7,214 nucleotides of DNA, taken from positions 1-7,214 of the forward strand of contig CANMXH010000113.1 of NCBI GenBank assembly GCA_947501315.1, written 5' to 3'. This document shows positions 1 through 4,869 of the stretch, piece by piece (positions within the stretch are counted from its first letter, which is position 1; every line of letters begins with the position of its first letter). The notes under the pieces are model-generated. The model was not told the DNA's origin. It saw nothing but the letters and a program-made list of their open reading frames with translations, and ran no database searches. Source of the DNA: Caulobacteraceae bacterium. Lineage in GTDB: Bacteria > Pseudomonadota > Alphaproteobacteria > Caulobacterales > Caulobacteraceae. A program made the position numbers and the translations under genes.

Positions 1-156
1 CCATTCCAGCGAATGCAGCGAGATGCCGTTGGACAGGCCGGGGCCGCCCCAGTCCTCGATCTGGCTGTTGCAGGGTTCCGCCTGCGCCTTCGCCGACCCG
101 GCAACCAGGACGGTCGCAAGGGCGCTGATCAGCAGCAGGAACAGACGCAACGGCAT
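1..156 (-). CDS. Exported protein of unknown function, N-terminal 52 residues (runs off the left edge)
   Basis: Reading the minus strand from the ATG at 156 gives an open frame that continues without a stop to base 1. The first 26 residues look like a Sec signal peptide: Met-Pro-Leu-Arg, a hydrophobic core (LFLLLISALATVLVAG), then Ser-Ala-Lys-Ala-Gln-Ala, which offers type I cleavage after AKA or AQA. The mature part begins EPCNSQIEDWGG and continues with a Gly/Ser/His/Trp-containing stretch that I do not recognise. The protein is probably periplasmic or secreted. The Cys lies three residues after the likely cut site, without a clear lipobox, so a lipoprotein is less likely. A GAGGTGG stretch lies about 14 bases upstream of the ATG, rather far for a ribosome binding site. 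The gene is divergent from the MFS gene. Function cannot be assigned from this fragment. Confidence 0.7.
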   Translation of the reverse strand, partial: MPLRLFLLLISALATVLVAGSAKAQAEPCNSQIEDWGGPGLSNGISLHSLEW

Positions 157-296
157 GGCGGAAACTGACCCCACCTCTGTGTCCGCCGCAAGGCCCTTTC
201 GTGGAGCCGGGACGCGCGGCGACGGCTCGCGTCAGGCGCGCAAAGACGGCATGGTGAAGGCACGGCCGACTCAGGGCCGAACCGCCGGACTCGATC
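157..296. promoter_or_regulatory. Divergent intergenic region between the exported-protein gene and the MFS-mazG pair
   Basis: This 140-base gap separates two divergent starts, so it should carry promoters for both directions. I see no good match to a -35/-10 pair or to the alphaproteobacterial GCTANAWC-type -10. Two GANTC sites (GACTC at 268-272 and 288-292), the CcrM methylation target, lie 20 bases apart just before the MFS start. The gap assignment follows from gene layout; no individual promoter is claimed. Confidence 0.4.
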
Positions 297-1691
297 ATGA
301 CCGACGCCGCCCCGATTGCTCCCGCTGCTACCGCTCCGGCGCGCCGATCCAACGCCATCCTTGCCGCCTTCTCGGGGCCCTGCCTGCCCCTGGCGGCCTT
401 TGGCGTCGCCCTGCCGGTGACCCTGCCGGAGTTCTACGCCACCTACGTCGGTCTGGAGCTGGGTGTGGTCGCCGCCGTCTTCATGGCCGTGCGGCTGATC
501 GACATCGTCTTCGACCCCTTCATCGGCTGGGGCATGGACAGGACGAAGACGAAATGGGGTCGCTACCGGCCATGGATGGCGATCTCGACGCCGATCCTGA
601 TGCTGTCGGCCCTGATGATGTTCGTGGTGGTCCAGCCCGGCGCGGGTGCGGCCTATTTGTTCGGCTGGCTGCTGGTCCTCTATCTGGGCTTCTCCATCGG
701 CACCCTCGGCCAGCTGGGCTGGGCCTCGGTCCTGGCACCGCAATACGACCAGCGCAGCCGCGTCTATGGCTGGTGGCAGGTGTTCAACATCATCGGCGTG
801 ATCCTGATCCTGATCCTGCCGACCGTGGTGGTGAAGACCGGCCTCGGCGACTATGCCGCCGGCGTGCGCATCATGGGCTGGGCCATCATGATCGCCCTGC
901 CGGTCACCATCGGCCTGGCCATGTTCGTGGTGCCCGAGCCCGTCAATGCCGGGGCCGCACCGCACGGCGGGCCGAAGGCCTACCTCAGCCTTTTCGGCAA
1001 GAAGACCGTGCGCAAGCTGCTGTTCGCCGACCTGCTGCTGGGCGTGGCTCCAGGGATCACCGGCTCGCTGCTGTTTTTCTTCTTCGGCCAGATCAAGGGC
1101 TATGATCACACCGAAGCCTCGCTGTTCATGCTGTTCTATTTCGTGGCCGGGCTGGTCGGGGCGCCGTTCTGGGCCTGGCTGGCGACGCGGATCGGCAAGG
1201 ACAAGGCGCTGGCCGCGGCCAGCCTGGTCTTCGCAGTCTTCTACGTTGGTGCCACCCTGGTCCCCGGTGGCAATTTCACCCTGACGGCCATCGCCATGTT
1301 CATCGCCGGCCTGCCCTATGCCGCCGGCCTGTTCCTGCTGCGGGCGATGATGGCCGACGCCGGTGACGAGATCCGGCTGGATACAGGCGTGGATCGCACC
1401 GGCCTGATGTTCTCCATCCTGTCGGCCACGACCAAGATCGGCCATGTCGTGGCGCTGATCCCCTATCTGATCCTCCAGGCCGTCGGCTTCCGTGCCACTC
1501 CGGGGGTTGAGGGCAACAGCGAGATGTCGCTGCTGACCCTCCAGATCCTCTTCATCCTCGTCCCCGGTCTGCTGCTGGCGGCGGCGGCGCTGGTGCTGAA
1601 AGGCTATCCGCTGACGCCCGCGCGGCACGATGAAATCCGCAAGGCGCTGGAAGATCGCGACGCAGCGGCGACGGAGACGGCCCCGGCATGA
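297..1691 (+). CDS. MFS transporter of the GPH (MelB-like, MFS_2) sugar:cation symporter family
   Basis: The 464-residue product has the length and the roughly twelve hydrophobic segments of an inner-membrane glycoside-pentoside-hexuronide:cation symporter. The family signature after the second membrane segment is clear: R66, D69, D73-P74, G77, D81-R82-T83, then WGRYRPW at 87-93. A second family mark is YDQRSRVYG at 150-158, after segment 4. In MelB the cation site uses two aspartates in segment 2, which align with D69 and D73. The other two MelB acidic positions (segments 1 and 4) appear here as non-acidic residues, so coupling may differ. The substrate is unknown; a sugar or glycoside is the family expectation. 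ATG 297 is the first usable start after an in-frame stop at 255-257, but no strong ribosome binding site precedes it. The last codons overlap mazG, implying one transcript. Confidence 0.85.
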   Translation: MTDAAPIAPAATAPARRSNAILAAFSGPCLPLAAFGVALPVTLPEFYATYVGLELGVVAAVFMAVRLIDIVFDPFIGWGMDRTKTKWGRYRPWMAISTPILMLSALMMFVVVQPGAGAAYLFGWLLVLYLGFSIGTLGQLGWASVLAPQYDQRSRVYGWWQVFNIIGVILILILPTVVVKTGLGDYAAGVRIMGWAIMIALPVTIGLAMFVVPEPVNAGAAPHGGPKAYLSLFGKKTVRKLLFADLLLGVAPGITGSLLFFFFGQIKGYDHTEASLFMLFYFVAGLVGAPFWAWLATRIGKDKALAAASLVFAVFYVGATLVPGGNFTLTAIAMFIAGLPYAAGLFLLRAMMADAGDEIRLDTGVDRTGLMFSILSATTKIGHVVALIPYLILQAVGFRATPGVEGNSEMSLLTLQILFILVPGLLLAAAALVLKGYPLTPARHDEIRKALEDRDAAATETAPA

Positions 1692-2479
1692 GCCCGATAG
1701 ACCGCCTGATCGGCATCATGGCCCGGCTGCGCGACCCGGTCGGCGGCTGTCCCTGGGACGTGGAGCAGACCTTCGCCACCATCGCCCCCTATACGATCGA
1801 GGAGGCCTATGAGGTCGCAGACGCGATTCAACGCGGCGATATGGGCGAGCTGAAGTCCGAGCTAGGCGACCTGCTGTTCCAGACCGTCTTCCACGCCCGA
1901 ATGGCCGAGGAACAGGGGCTGTTCGCCTTCGACGACGTCGCCAATGCCATCGCCGACAAGCTGGAGCGCCGCCACCCGCACGTCTTCGGCGACGAAGCCG
2001 CGAAACCGGACGGCGTGGCCCAGAAGGCGCGCTGGGAAGACATCAAGGCCGCCGAACGCGTCGCGAAAGCCCAGCATGGGGTGCTCGACGACGTCCCCGT
2101 CGGCCTGCCGGCCCTCGCCCGCGCCGCCAAACTGACCAAACGGGCCGCCCGCGTCGGCTTCGACTGGCCCTCCACCGACGAGGTCTTCGACAAGCTGCAC
2201 GAGGAGGTCGCCGAACTCCGCGTCGAGATCGCCGCCGGTGACCTCGACAAGGCCCGCGATGAGGTCGGCGACCTGCTGTTCGTGGTGGCCAATCTGGCGC
2301 GGAAGCTGGGGGTGGAGCCGGAGGACGCCCTGCGCGGAGCCAATGCGAAATTCGTGCGGCGGTTCGGGTTTATCGAGGCCGAACTGGCGAAGGACGGGCG
2401 GTCGCCGGAGCAGTCCGATCTGGCCGAGATGGACGGGCTTTGGGATGCGGCGAAGGCGGCGGAGCGCGGCGGCGGCTGA
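1688..2479 (+). CDS. mazG: Nucleoside triphosphate pyrophosphohydrolase MazG
   Basis: The 263-residue product matches the two-domain MazG of Escherichia coli in length and through its conserved blocks. MazG hydrolyses NTPs and dNTPs to the monophosphate and pyrophosphate in the cytoplasm, and in E. coli it is linked to nucleotide pool cleansing and ppGpp levels. Near the N-terminus are GCPWD (20-24), QTFATIAPYT (27-36) and the metal-binding EExxE...ExxD helices (E38, E39, E42; E58, D61). KLERRHPHVF (91-100) and the linker block ARW...KAxE follow. The C-terminal, catalytic domain repeats the pattern with E172, E173, E176 and E192, D195, so both metal sites appear intact. The ATG overlaps the MFS stop as ATGA; GGAG at 1673-1676 inside the MFS gene is a possible ribosome binding site, so translation is probably coupled. 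The final Gly-Gly-Gly-stop lies in a sequence repeated at the end of the DUF559 gene. Confidence 0.95.
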   Translation: MSPIDRLIGIMARLRDPVGGCPWDVEQTFATIAPYTIEEAYEVADAIQRGDMGELKSELGDLLFQTVFHARMAEEQGLFAFDDVANAIADKLERRHPHVFGDEAAKPDGVAQKARWEDIKAAERVAKAQHGVLDDVPVGLPALARAAKLTKRAARVGFDWPSTDEVFDKLHEEVAELRVEIAAGDLDKARDEVGDLLFVVANLARKLGVEPEDALRGANAKFVRRFGFIEAELAKDGRSPEQSDLAEMDGLWDAAKAAERGGG

Positions 2480-2503
2480 CGCCCCTCTCCACAAGTTGGA
2501 GAG
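2472..2503. repeat. Post-mazG repeat fragment with small hairpin
   Basis: GCGGCTGACGCCCCTC (2472-2487) recurs exactly at 2968-2983; in both places the TGA is the stop codon of the upstream gene. It runs into a perfect 7-base stem, CTCTCCA (2485-2491) with TGGAGAG (2497-2503), loop CAAGT. No T-tract follows, so this is not a canonical intrinsic terminator, though it could stabilise the mazG 3' end. It looks like a degenerate partner of the repeat arms around the DUF559 gene. Confidence 0.6.
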
Positions 2504-2519
2504 ACGACGAAATATCCGC

Positions 2520-2548
2520 TTGGATTGTAATTAATAGACCCTCATAAC
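2520..2548 (+). promoter_or_regulatory. Possible promoter of the DUF559 gene
   Basis: The gap from 2504 to 2560 is the most AT-rich stretch of the window. TTGGAT (2520-2525) and CATAAC (2543-2548) are spaced by 17 bases and resemble a sigma-70-type -35/-10 pair pointing at the DUF559 gene. TAATTAATAG lies between them. This is motif reading only, and an AT-rich gap gives chance matches. Confidence 0.25.
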
Positions 2549-2560
2549 GCGCACCGCTAC

Positions 2561-2619
2561 CGTCTCCTCCCTGTGGCGAAGCCATGGGGAGGGGGACCAT
2601 GCGAAGCATGGTGGAGGGG
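2561..2619 (+). repeat. Left arm of the inverted repeat flanking the DUF559 gene
   Basis: The inner 36 bases (2584-2619) are the exact reverse complement of 2978-3013. The outer 11 bases, CGTCTCCTCCC (2561-2571), are the exact reverse complement of 3022-3032. The arm folds as two adjacent hairpins. The first has an 11-pair stem from 2567-2577 to 2581-2591 with loop GAA and two G-T wobbles. The second is ACCATGC (2596-2602) with GCATGGT (2606-2612), loop GAA. The purine-rich tail GGAGGGG (2613-2619) supplies the first base of the nuclease start codon. Confidence 0.9.
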
Positions 2620-2975
2620 TGACAGCGCTCCTGACAGTCGAGAGGGCCCGCGAGCTCCGCCGGCGCATGACGCCGCCGGAGCTGCGATTATGGGCCTGTC
2701 TGCGTGGCAAGCGACTGGCGGGACTGAAGTTCCGTCGTCAGCATCCGATCGGCCCCTATGTTCTCGACTTCTACTGTGCCTCAGCGAAGCTGGCGGTTGA
2801 GGTGGATGGACGGGGCCACGAGCGTCCGGATCGGATCTCCCATGACCGACGACGGACGGTATGGCTGCGGGAGCAGAACATCCGGGTTGTCCGTCTCGCG
2901 GCCGAAAGCGTGAGGACTGAGCTCGACGGGGTCCTCGACTTCATCGCGCGTATCGCCCGGGAGCGGTGCGGCTGA
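2619..2975 (+). CDS. DUF559 (PF04480) endonuclease-domain protein, Vsr-like PD-(D/E)XK fold
   Basis: The 118-residue product is a single, apparently complete DUF559 domain. Family marks in order are RARELRR (9-15), the helix with E21 and LW (24-25), the FRRQHPIG block (38-45), D50-F51, the strand with E61-V-D63-G64, H67, the D76/R77/R79 helix, and the C-terminal VVRL strand (90-93). E21, D50 and E61/D63 fit the acidic positions expected of a PD-(D/E)XK active site, so a DNA-cutting or nicking activity is plausible, but no member function is assured. GTG 2619 is chosen because the conserved N-terminal helix begins only a few residues later; the alternative ATG 2667 (M17) would remove it. GGAGG ends just one base before the GTG, unusually close for a ribosome binding site. 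Codon use is less GC-biased than in mazG or hflX, suggesting recent transfer. No methyltransferase gene is adjacent. Confidence 0.85.
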   Translation: MTALLTVERARELRRRMTPPELRLWACLRGKRLAGLKFRRQHPIGPYVLDFYCASAKLAVEVDGRGHERPDRISHDRRRTVWLREQNIRVVRLAAESVRTELDGVLDFIARIARERCG

Positions 2976-3032
2976 CGCCCCTCCACCATGCTTCGCATGG
3001 TCCCCCTCCCCATCGAAGATGGGGAGGAGACG
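2971..3032 (-). repeat. Right arm of the inverted repeat flanking the DUF559 gene
   Basis: Bases 2978-3013 are the perfect inverted copy of the left core, and 3022-3032 (GGGAGGAGACG) matches the left outer edge. GCTGACGCCCC at the inner border includes the nuclease TGA and resembles the left inner border GGGGTGACAGC inverted (9 of 11 bases). Two hairpins form: ACCATGC (2985-2991) with GCATGGT (2995-3001), loop TTC, and a perfect 10-pair stem CCTCCCCATC (3005-3014) with GATGGGGAGG (3018-3027), loop GAA. The arm lies between the 3' ends of two convergent genes, so it may act as a two-way transcript end stabiliser; no T-tract is present. Confidence 0.9.
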
Positions 3033-3033
3033 C

Positions 3034-4347
3034 CTACCCGAACTGCCGCTCGAACCGGCCCAGCGCCGCCGGGTGCAGGCGGACCACCACATGGGTGCGG
3101 CCCTCGTCGTCCGTTTCGCGACCGGTGACGCGGCCGTTTTCGTAGAGCCAGGCCAGCGCCTCGCCCTGGGTGGGCAGCAGCACCAGTTCGGTCTCCGGAT
3201 CATCGTCGATCAGGCCGGCAATGGTGTCCCGAAGGGGTTCGATCCCCTCCCCGGTCCAGGCCGAGACCGCCACCGCCCGGCCCTCGCGGGACAGGCGTTC
3301 GGCGAGGCCGAGCAGGCTCTCGCGCGCATCCTCATCCAGCAGGTCGATCTTGTTCCAGACCTCCAGCACCCGGCGGGTCTTGCCCTCGGGCGTGGGGATC
3401 TGTTTCAGCACCGCCTCGACATCCTTCGACTGGGCCTCTGAGTCCGGCGAGGCGATATCGCGGACATGCAGGATCAGGTCGGCCTCGCCCACCTCCTCCA
3501 ATGTCGCCCGGAAGCTCTCGACCAGTTCGTGCGGCAGGTCGGAGATGAAGCCCACGGTATCCGCCACGATCGCGGGCCGGCCCTGCGGCAGGCGGATGGT
3601 GCGCTGGGTGGTGTCCAGGGTAGCGAACAGCAGGTCCTTTGCCACCACATCCGAACCGGTCAGCCGGTTGAACAGGGTCGACTTGCCGGCATTGGTGTAG
3701 CCGACCAGGGCGATGGTCGGGAACGGCACCTTCTGGCGCTGTTTGCGGTGCAGGCCGCGGGTGCGCCGCACCTCGTCCAGCTCGACCTTCAGCTTCACGA
3801 TCCGGTCGGCGATCAGGCGGCGGTCGAGTTCGATCTGGGTCTCGCCGGGGCCGCCGGTCGAGCCGGTGCCACCGCGTTGCCGCTCGAGGTGGGTCCAGGT
3901 CCGCACCAGCCGCGACTTCTCATAGTCCAGCCGCGCCAGCTCGACCTGCAGCCGGCCTTCCTTGGTCCGCGCGCGCCGGCCGAAGATTTCGAGGATCAGG
4001 CCGGTGCGGTCGATGACCTTGCAGTCCCAGGCCTTCTCCAGATTGCGTTGCTGCACCGGCGACAGGGCGTCGTCGATGACCACCGCCTCGGCTTCCGCGG
4101 CGCGGACCAGGGCGGCCAGCTCATCGACCTTGCCGGAGCCGAACAGGGTGGCGGGCGTCACCTTGCGGATGCGCACGATCTCTTCCCCGCGCACATCAAG
4201 GTCGAGCGCCCGGGCCAGTCCGACGGCTTCCTCCAGACGCTCGACCGACTGTCGCGAGCTTTCACTCGCGCCGGCGTCGGAGCGGTCGGGATGGATGACG
4301 ACCGCCCGGATCAGGGGGACGGCGTGGTCGATCAGATGGGAAGCCAA
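3034..4347 (-). CDS. hflX: GTPase HflX
   Basis: The 437-residue product is a full-length HflX, a cytoplasmic GTPase that binds the 50S subunit and, in E. coli, splits stalled or heat-damaged ribosomes. Domains in order: the N-terminal HflX domain (about 20-130, with the GSGK block at 70-73), a helical linker, the glycine-rich HflX signature (GG at 159-160 to PGETQIELDRR at 167-177), and the G domain. The G domain has G1 GYTNAGKST (216-224), the switch I region around T243, G3 DTVGFI (263-268) and G4 NKID (332-335). The start is TTG at 4347: an in-frame stop lies just upstream (4366-4368), the N-terminal region is conserved, and the rest of the protein contains no methionine, so no internal ATG exists. 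AAAGAGA upstream may serve as ribosome binding site. A palindromic repeat separates it from hfq, and its stop codon lies one base beyond the DUF559 unit. Confidence 0.95.
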   Translation of the reverse strand: MASHLIDHAVPLIRAVVIHPDRSDAGASESSRQSVERLEEAVGLARALDLDVRGEEIVRIRKVTPATLFGSGKVDELAALVRAAEAEAVVIDDALSPVQQRNLEKAWDCKVIDRTGLILEIFGRRARTKEGRLQVELARLDYEKSRLVRTWTHLERQRGGTGSTGGPGETQIELDRRLIADRIVKLKVELDEVRRTRGLHRKQRQKVPFPTIALVGYTNAGKSTLFNRLTGSDVVAKDLLFATLDTTQRTIRLPQGRPAIVADTVGFISDLPHELVESFRATLEEVGEADLILHVRDIASPDSEAQSKDVEAVLKQIPTPEGKTRRVLEVWNKIDLLDEDARESLLGLAERLSREGRAVAVSAWTGEGIEPLRDTIAGLIDDDPETELVLLPTQGEALAWLYENGRVTGRETDDEGRTHVVVRLHPAALGRFERQFG

Positions 4348-4363
4348 ACAGGTCTCTTTCGTA

Positions 4364-4496
4364 CGTCATCCTCGGGCTTGACCCGAGGATCAGATGATCC
4401 GGTGTGCAGCGTCAGATAGGCGCCCGGAGGCCGCAGGGCCATCCCGGACGCTCAGGCACACAACGTCTGGCCCTCGGGTCAAGCCCGAGGGTGACG
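4364..4496. repeat. Composite palindromic repeat between hfq and hflX
   Basis: Two 33-base modules, 4364-4396 and 4464-4496, are inverted relative to each other and agree at 29 of 33 positions. Each is itself a hairpin: ATCCTCGGG (4368-4376) with CCCGAGGAT (4382-4390), and CCCTCGGG (4471-4478) with CCCGAGGG (4484-4491), both around a five-base CTTGA/TCAAG loop. The 67-base centre continues the symmetry with TGTGCAGCGTC (4404-4414) against GACGCTCAGGCACA (4447-4460). The whole could fold as one long cruciform or RNA stem, or as two short hairpins. CCTCGGGCTTGACCCGAGG resembles dispersed intergenic repeats I recall from alphaproteobacterial genomes. It lies inside the likely hfq-hflX transcript and may set differential stability or translation. 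Confidence 0.85.
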
Positions 4497-4515
4497 GCCG
4501 AAGGGGCCGGGTCAA

Positions 4516-4761
4516 TCAGTCTTCGTCTGCATCGGGCTCGTACAGCTGCACGGGCGCGGACGGCATGATGGTCGAGATGGCATGTTTGTAGACCAGCTGC
4601 GACTGGCCATCGCGACGCAGGAGCACACAGAAGTTGTCGAACCAGGTCACGATGCCCTGCAGCTTGACCCCGTTGACGAGGAAGATGGTCAGGGGCGTCT
4701 TGGTCTTGCGGACGCTGTTGAGGAAGGTGTCCTGAAGGTTCTTGGATTTGTCTTGCGACAT
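4516..4761 (-). CDS. hfq: RNA chaperone Hfq
   Basis: The 81-residue product is a complete Hfq, the hexameric Sm-like protein that pairs small RNAs with mRNAs. The N-terminal helix carries SKNLQDTFLN (6-15), with Q10 and D11 matching the proximal-face residues Q8 and D9 of E. coli. Sm1 follows (NGVKLQGIVTWFDNF, 30-44), and Sm2 ends in the family hallmark YKHAIST (58-64). The lateral rim is R18-K19-T20-K21 instead of the E. coli RRER, so rim charge is kept but altered. The C-terminal tail is short and acidic (EPDADED at 75-81), a candidate for tip-mimicry autoinhibition as described for other Hfq tails. The ribosome binding site is weak: AGG lies about 12 bases before the ATG. The gene lies 108 bases after dat, enough for its own promoter, and is followed by a palindromic repeat before hflX. 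Confidence 0.97.
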   Translation of the reverse strand: MSQDKSKNLQDTFLNSVRKTKTPLTIFLVNGVKLQGIVTWFDNFCVLLRRDGQSQLVYKHAISTIMPSAPVQLYEPDADED

Positions 4762-4836
4762 GGCAGGTTCAGCCTGTTCTTGCTTGTTCTCCGGCCGGGG
4801 GAGCGGCGCGGGGCTGGATCGGATGTCCGGCCCCTC

Positions 4837-4866
4837 ACCTTAGCCACCGGCTGCACACGCCCGCAA
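4837..4866 (-). promoter_or_regulatory. Possible hfq promoter
   Basis: In the 108-base dat-hfq gap, read on the minus strand, TTGCGG (4866-4861) and GCTAAGGT (4844-4837) lie 16 bases apart. They resemble the Caulobacter housekeeping pattern TTGaCgS / GCTANAWC, with the GCTA core kept. It would start transcription about 70 bases before the hfq ATG, giving a leader that contains GGAGAACAAGCAAGAACAGG. This is a motif match by eye only. Confidence 0.3.
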
Positions 4867-4869
4867 CGC

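Larger units (their letters stand above)
2561..3032 (+). mobile_element. Candidate compact mobile unit: inverted repeats around one DUF559 nuclease gene
   Basis: The unit has the layout arm - gene - arm, about 472 bases, with the open frame filling almost exactly the space between the two 36-base arms. It lies between mazG and hflX, which converge and, as I recall, are direct neighbours in related genomes; this suggests a later arrival. Codon use in the gene differs from its neighbours (TTA, AGG, several CGA, GTA; roughly a quarter of codons end in A or T by hand count). I see no transposase and no convincing target duplication. Mobility is therefore an inference, and a gene positioned between two dispersed repeats is an equal alternative. 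Confidence 0.45.

Noticed and set aside
23..1105. 360-residue plus-strand frame overlapping the MFS gene
   Set aside because: It overlaps the signal-peptide gene and the MFS gene in another frame, and its product is Arg/Pro/Gly-rich without membrane or family features, typical of a GC-rich shadow frame.
129..1628. 499-residue minus-strand frame opposite the MFS gene
   Set aside because: The product is His/Gln/Asp/Gly-rich low-complexity sequence mirroring codons of a convincing membrane protein on the other strand.
2619..2975. DUF559 gene as a Vsr mismatch nuclease of a restriction-modification system
   Set aside because: No cytosine methyltransferase or restriction gene is next to it, and the motif layout is that of DUF559, not of Vsr proper.
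2485..3027. Hairpins around the DUF559 gene as classical intrinsic terminators
   Set aside because: Stable stems exist but none is followed by a T-tract on either strand; they are reported as repeats.
2557..3037. CTAC on both sides of the DUF559 unit (2557-2560 and 3034-3037) as a target-site duplication
   Set aside because: Only four bases, and the right copy fits only if one unpaired base (3033) is added to the unit; chance is a sufficient explanation without an empty site.
4347..4371. An ATG upstream of hflX (minus strand, within GATGACG) as its start
   Set aside because: It is out of frame with hflX; the in-frame codon there is a TGA stop.
3466..4419. 317-residue plus-strand frame opposite hflX
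   Set aside because: Antisense to a fully supported HflX; no family motifs, composition explained by reversed hflX codons.
4364..4496. The repeated modules as a CRISPR array
   Set aside because: Only two copies, in inverted orientation and imperfect, with no regular spacers and no cas genes.
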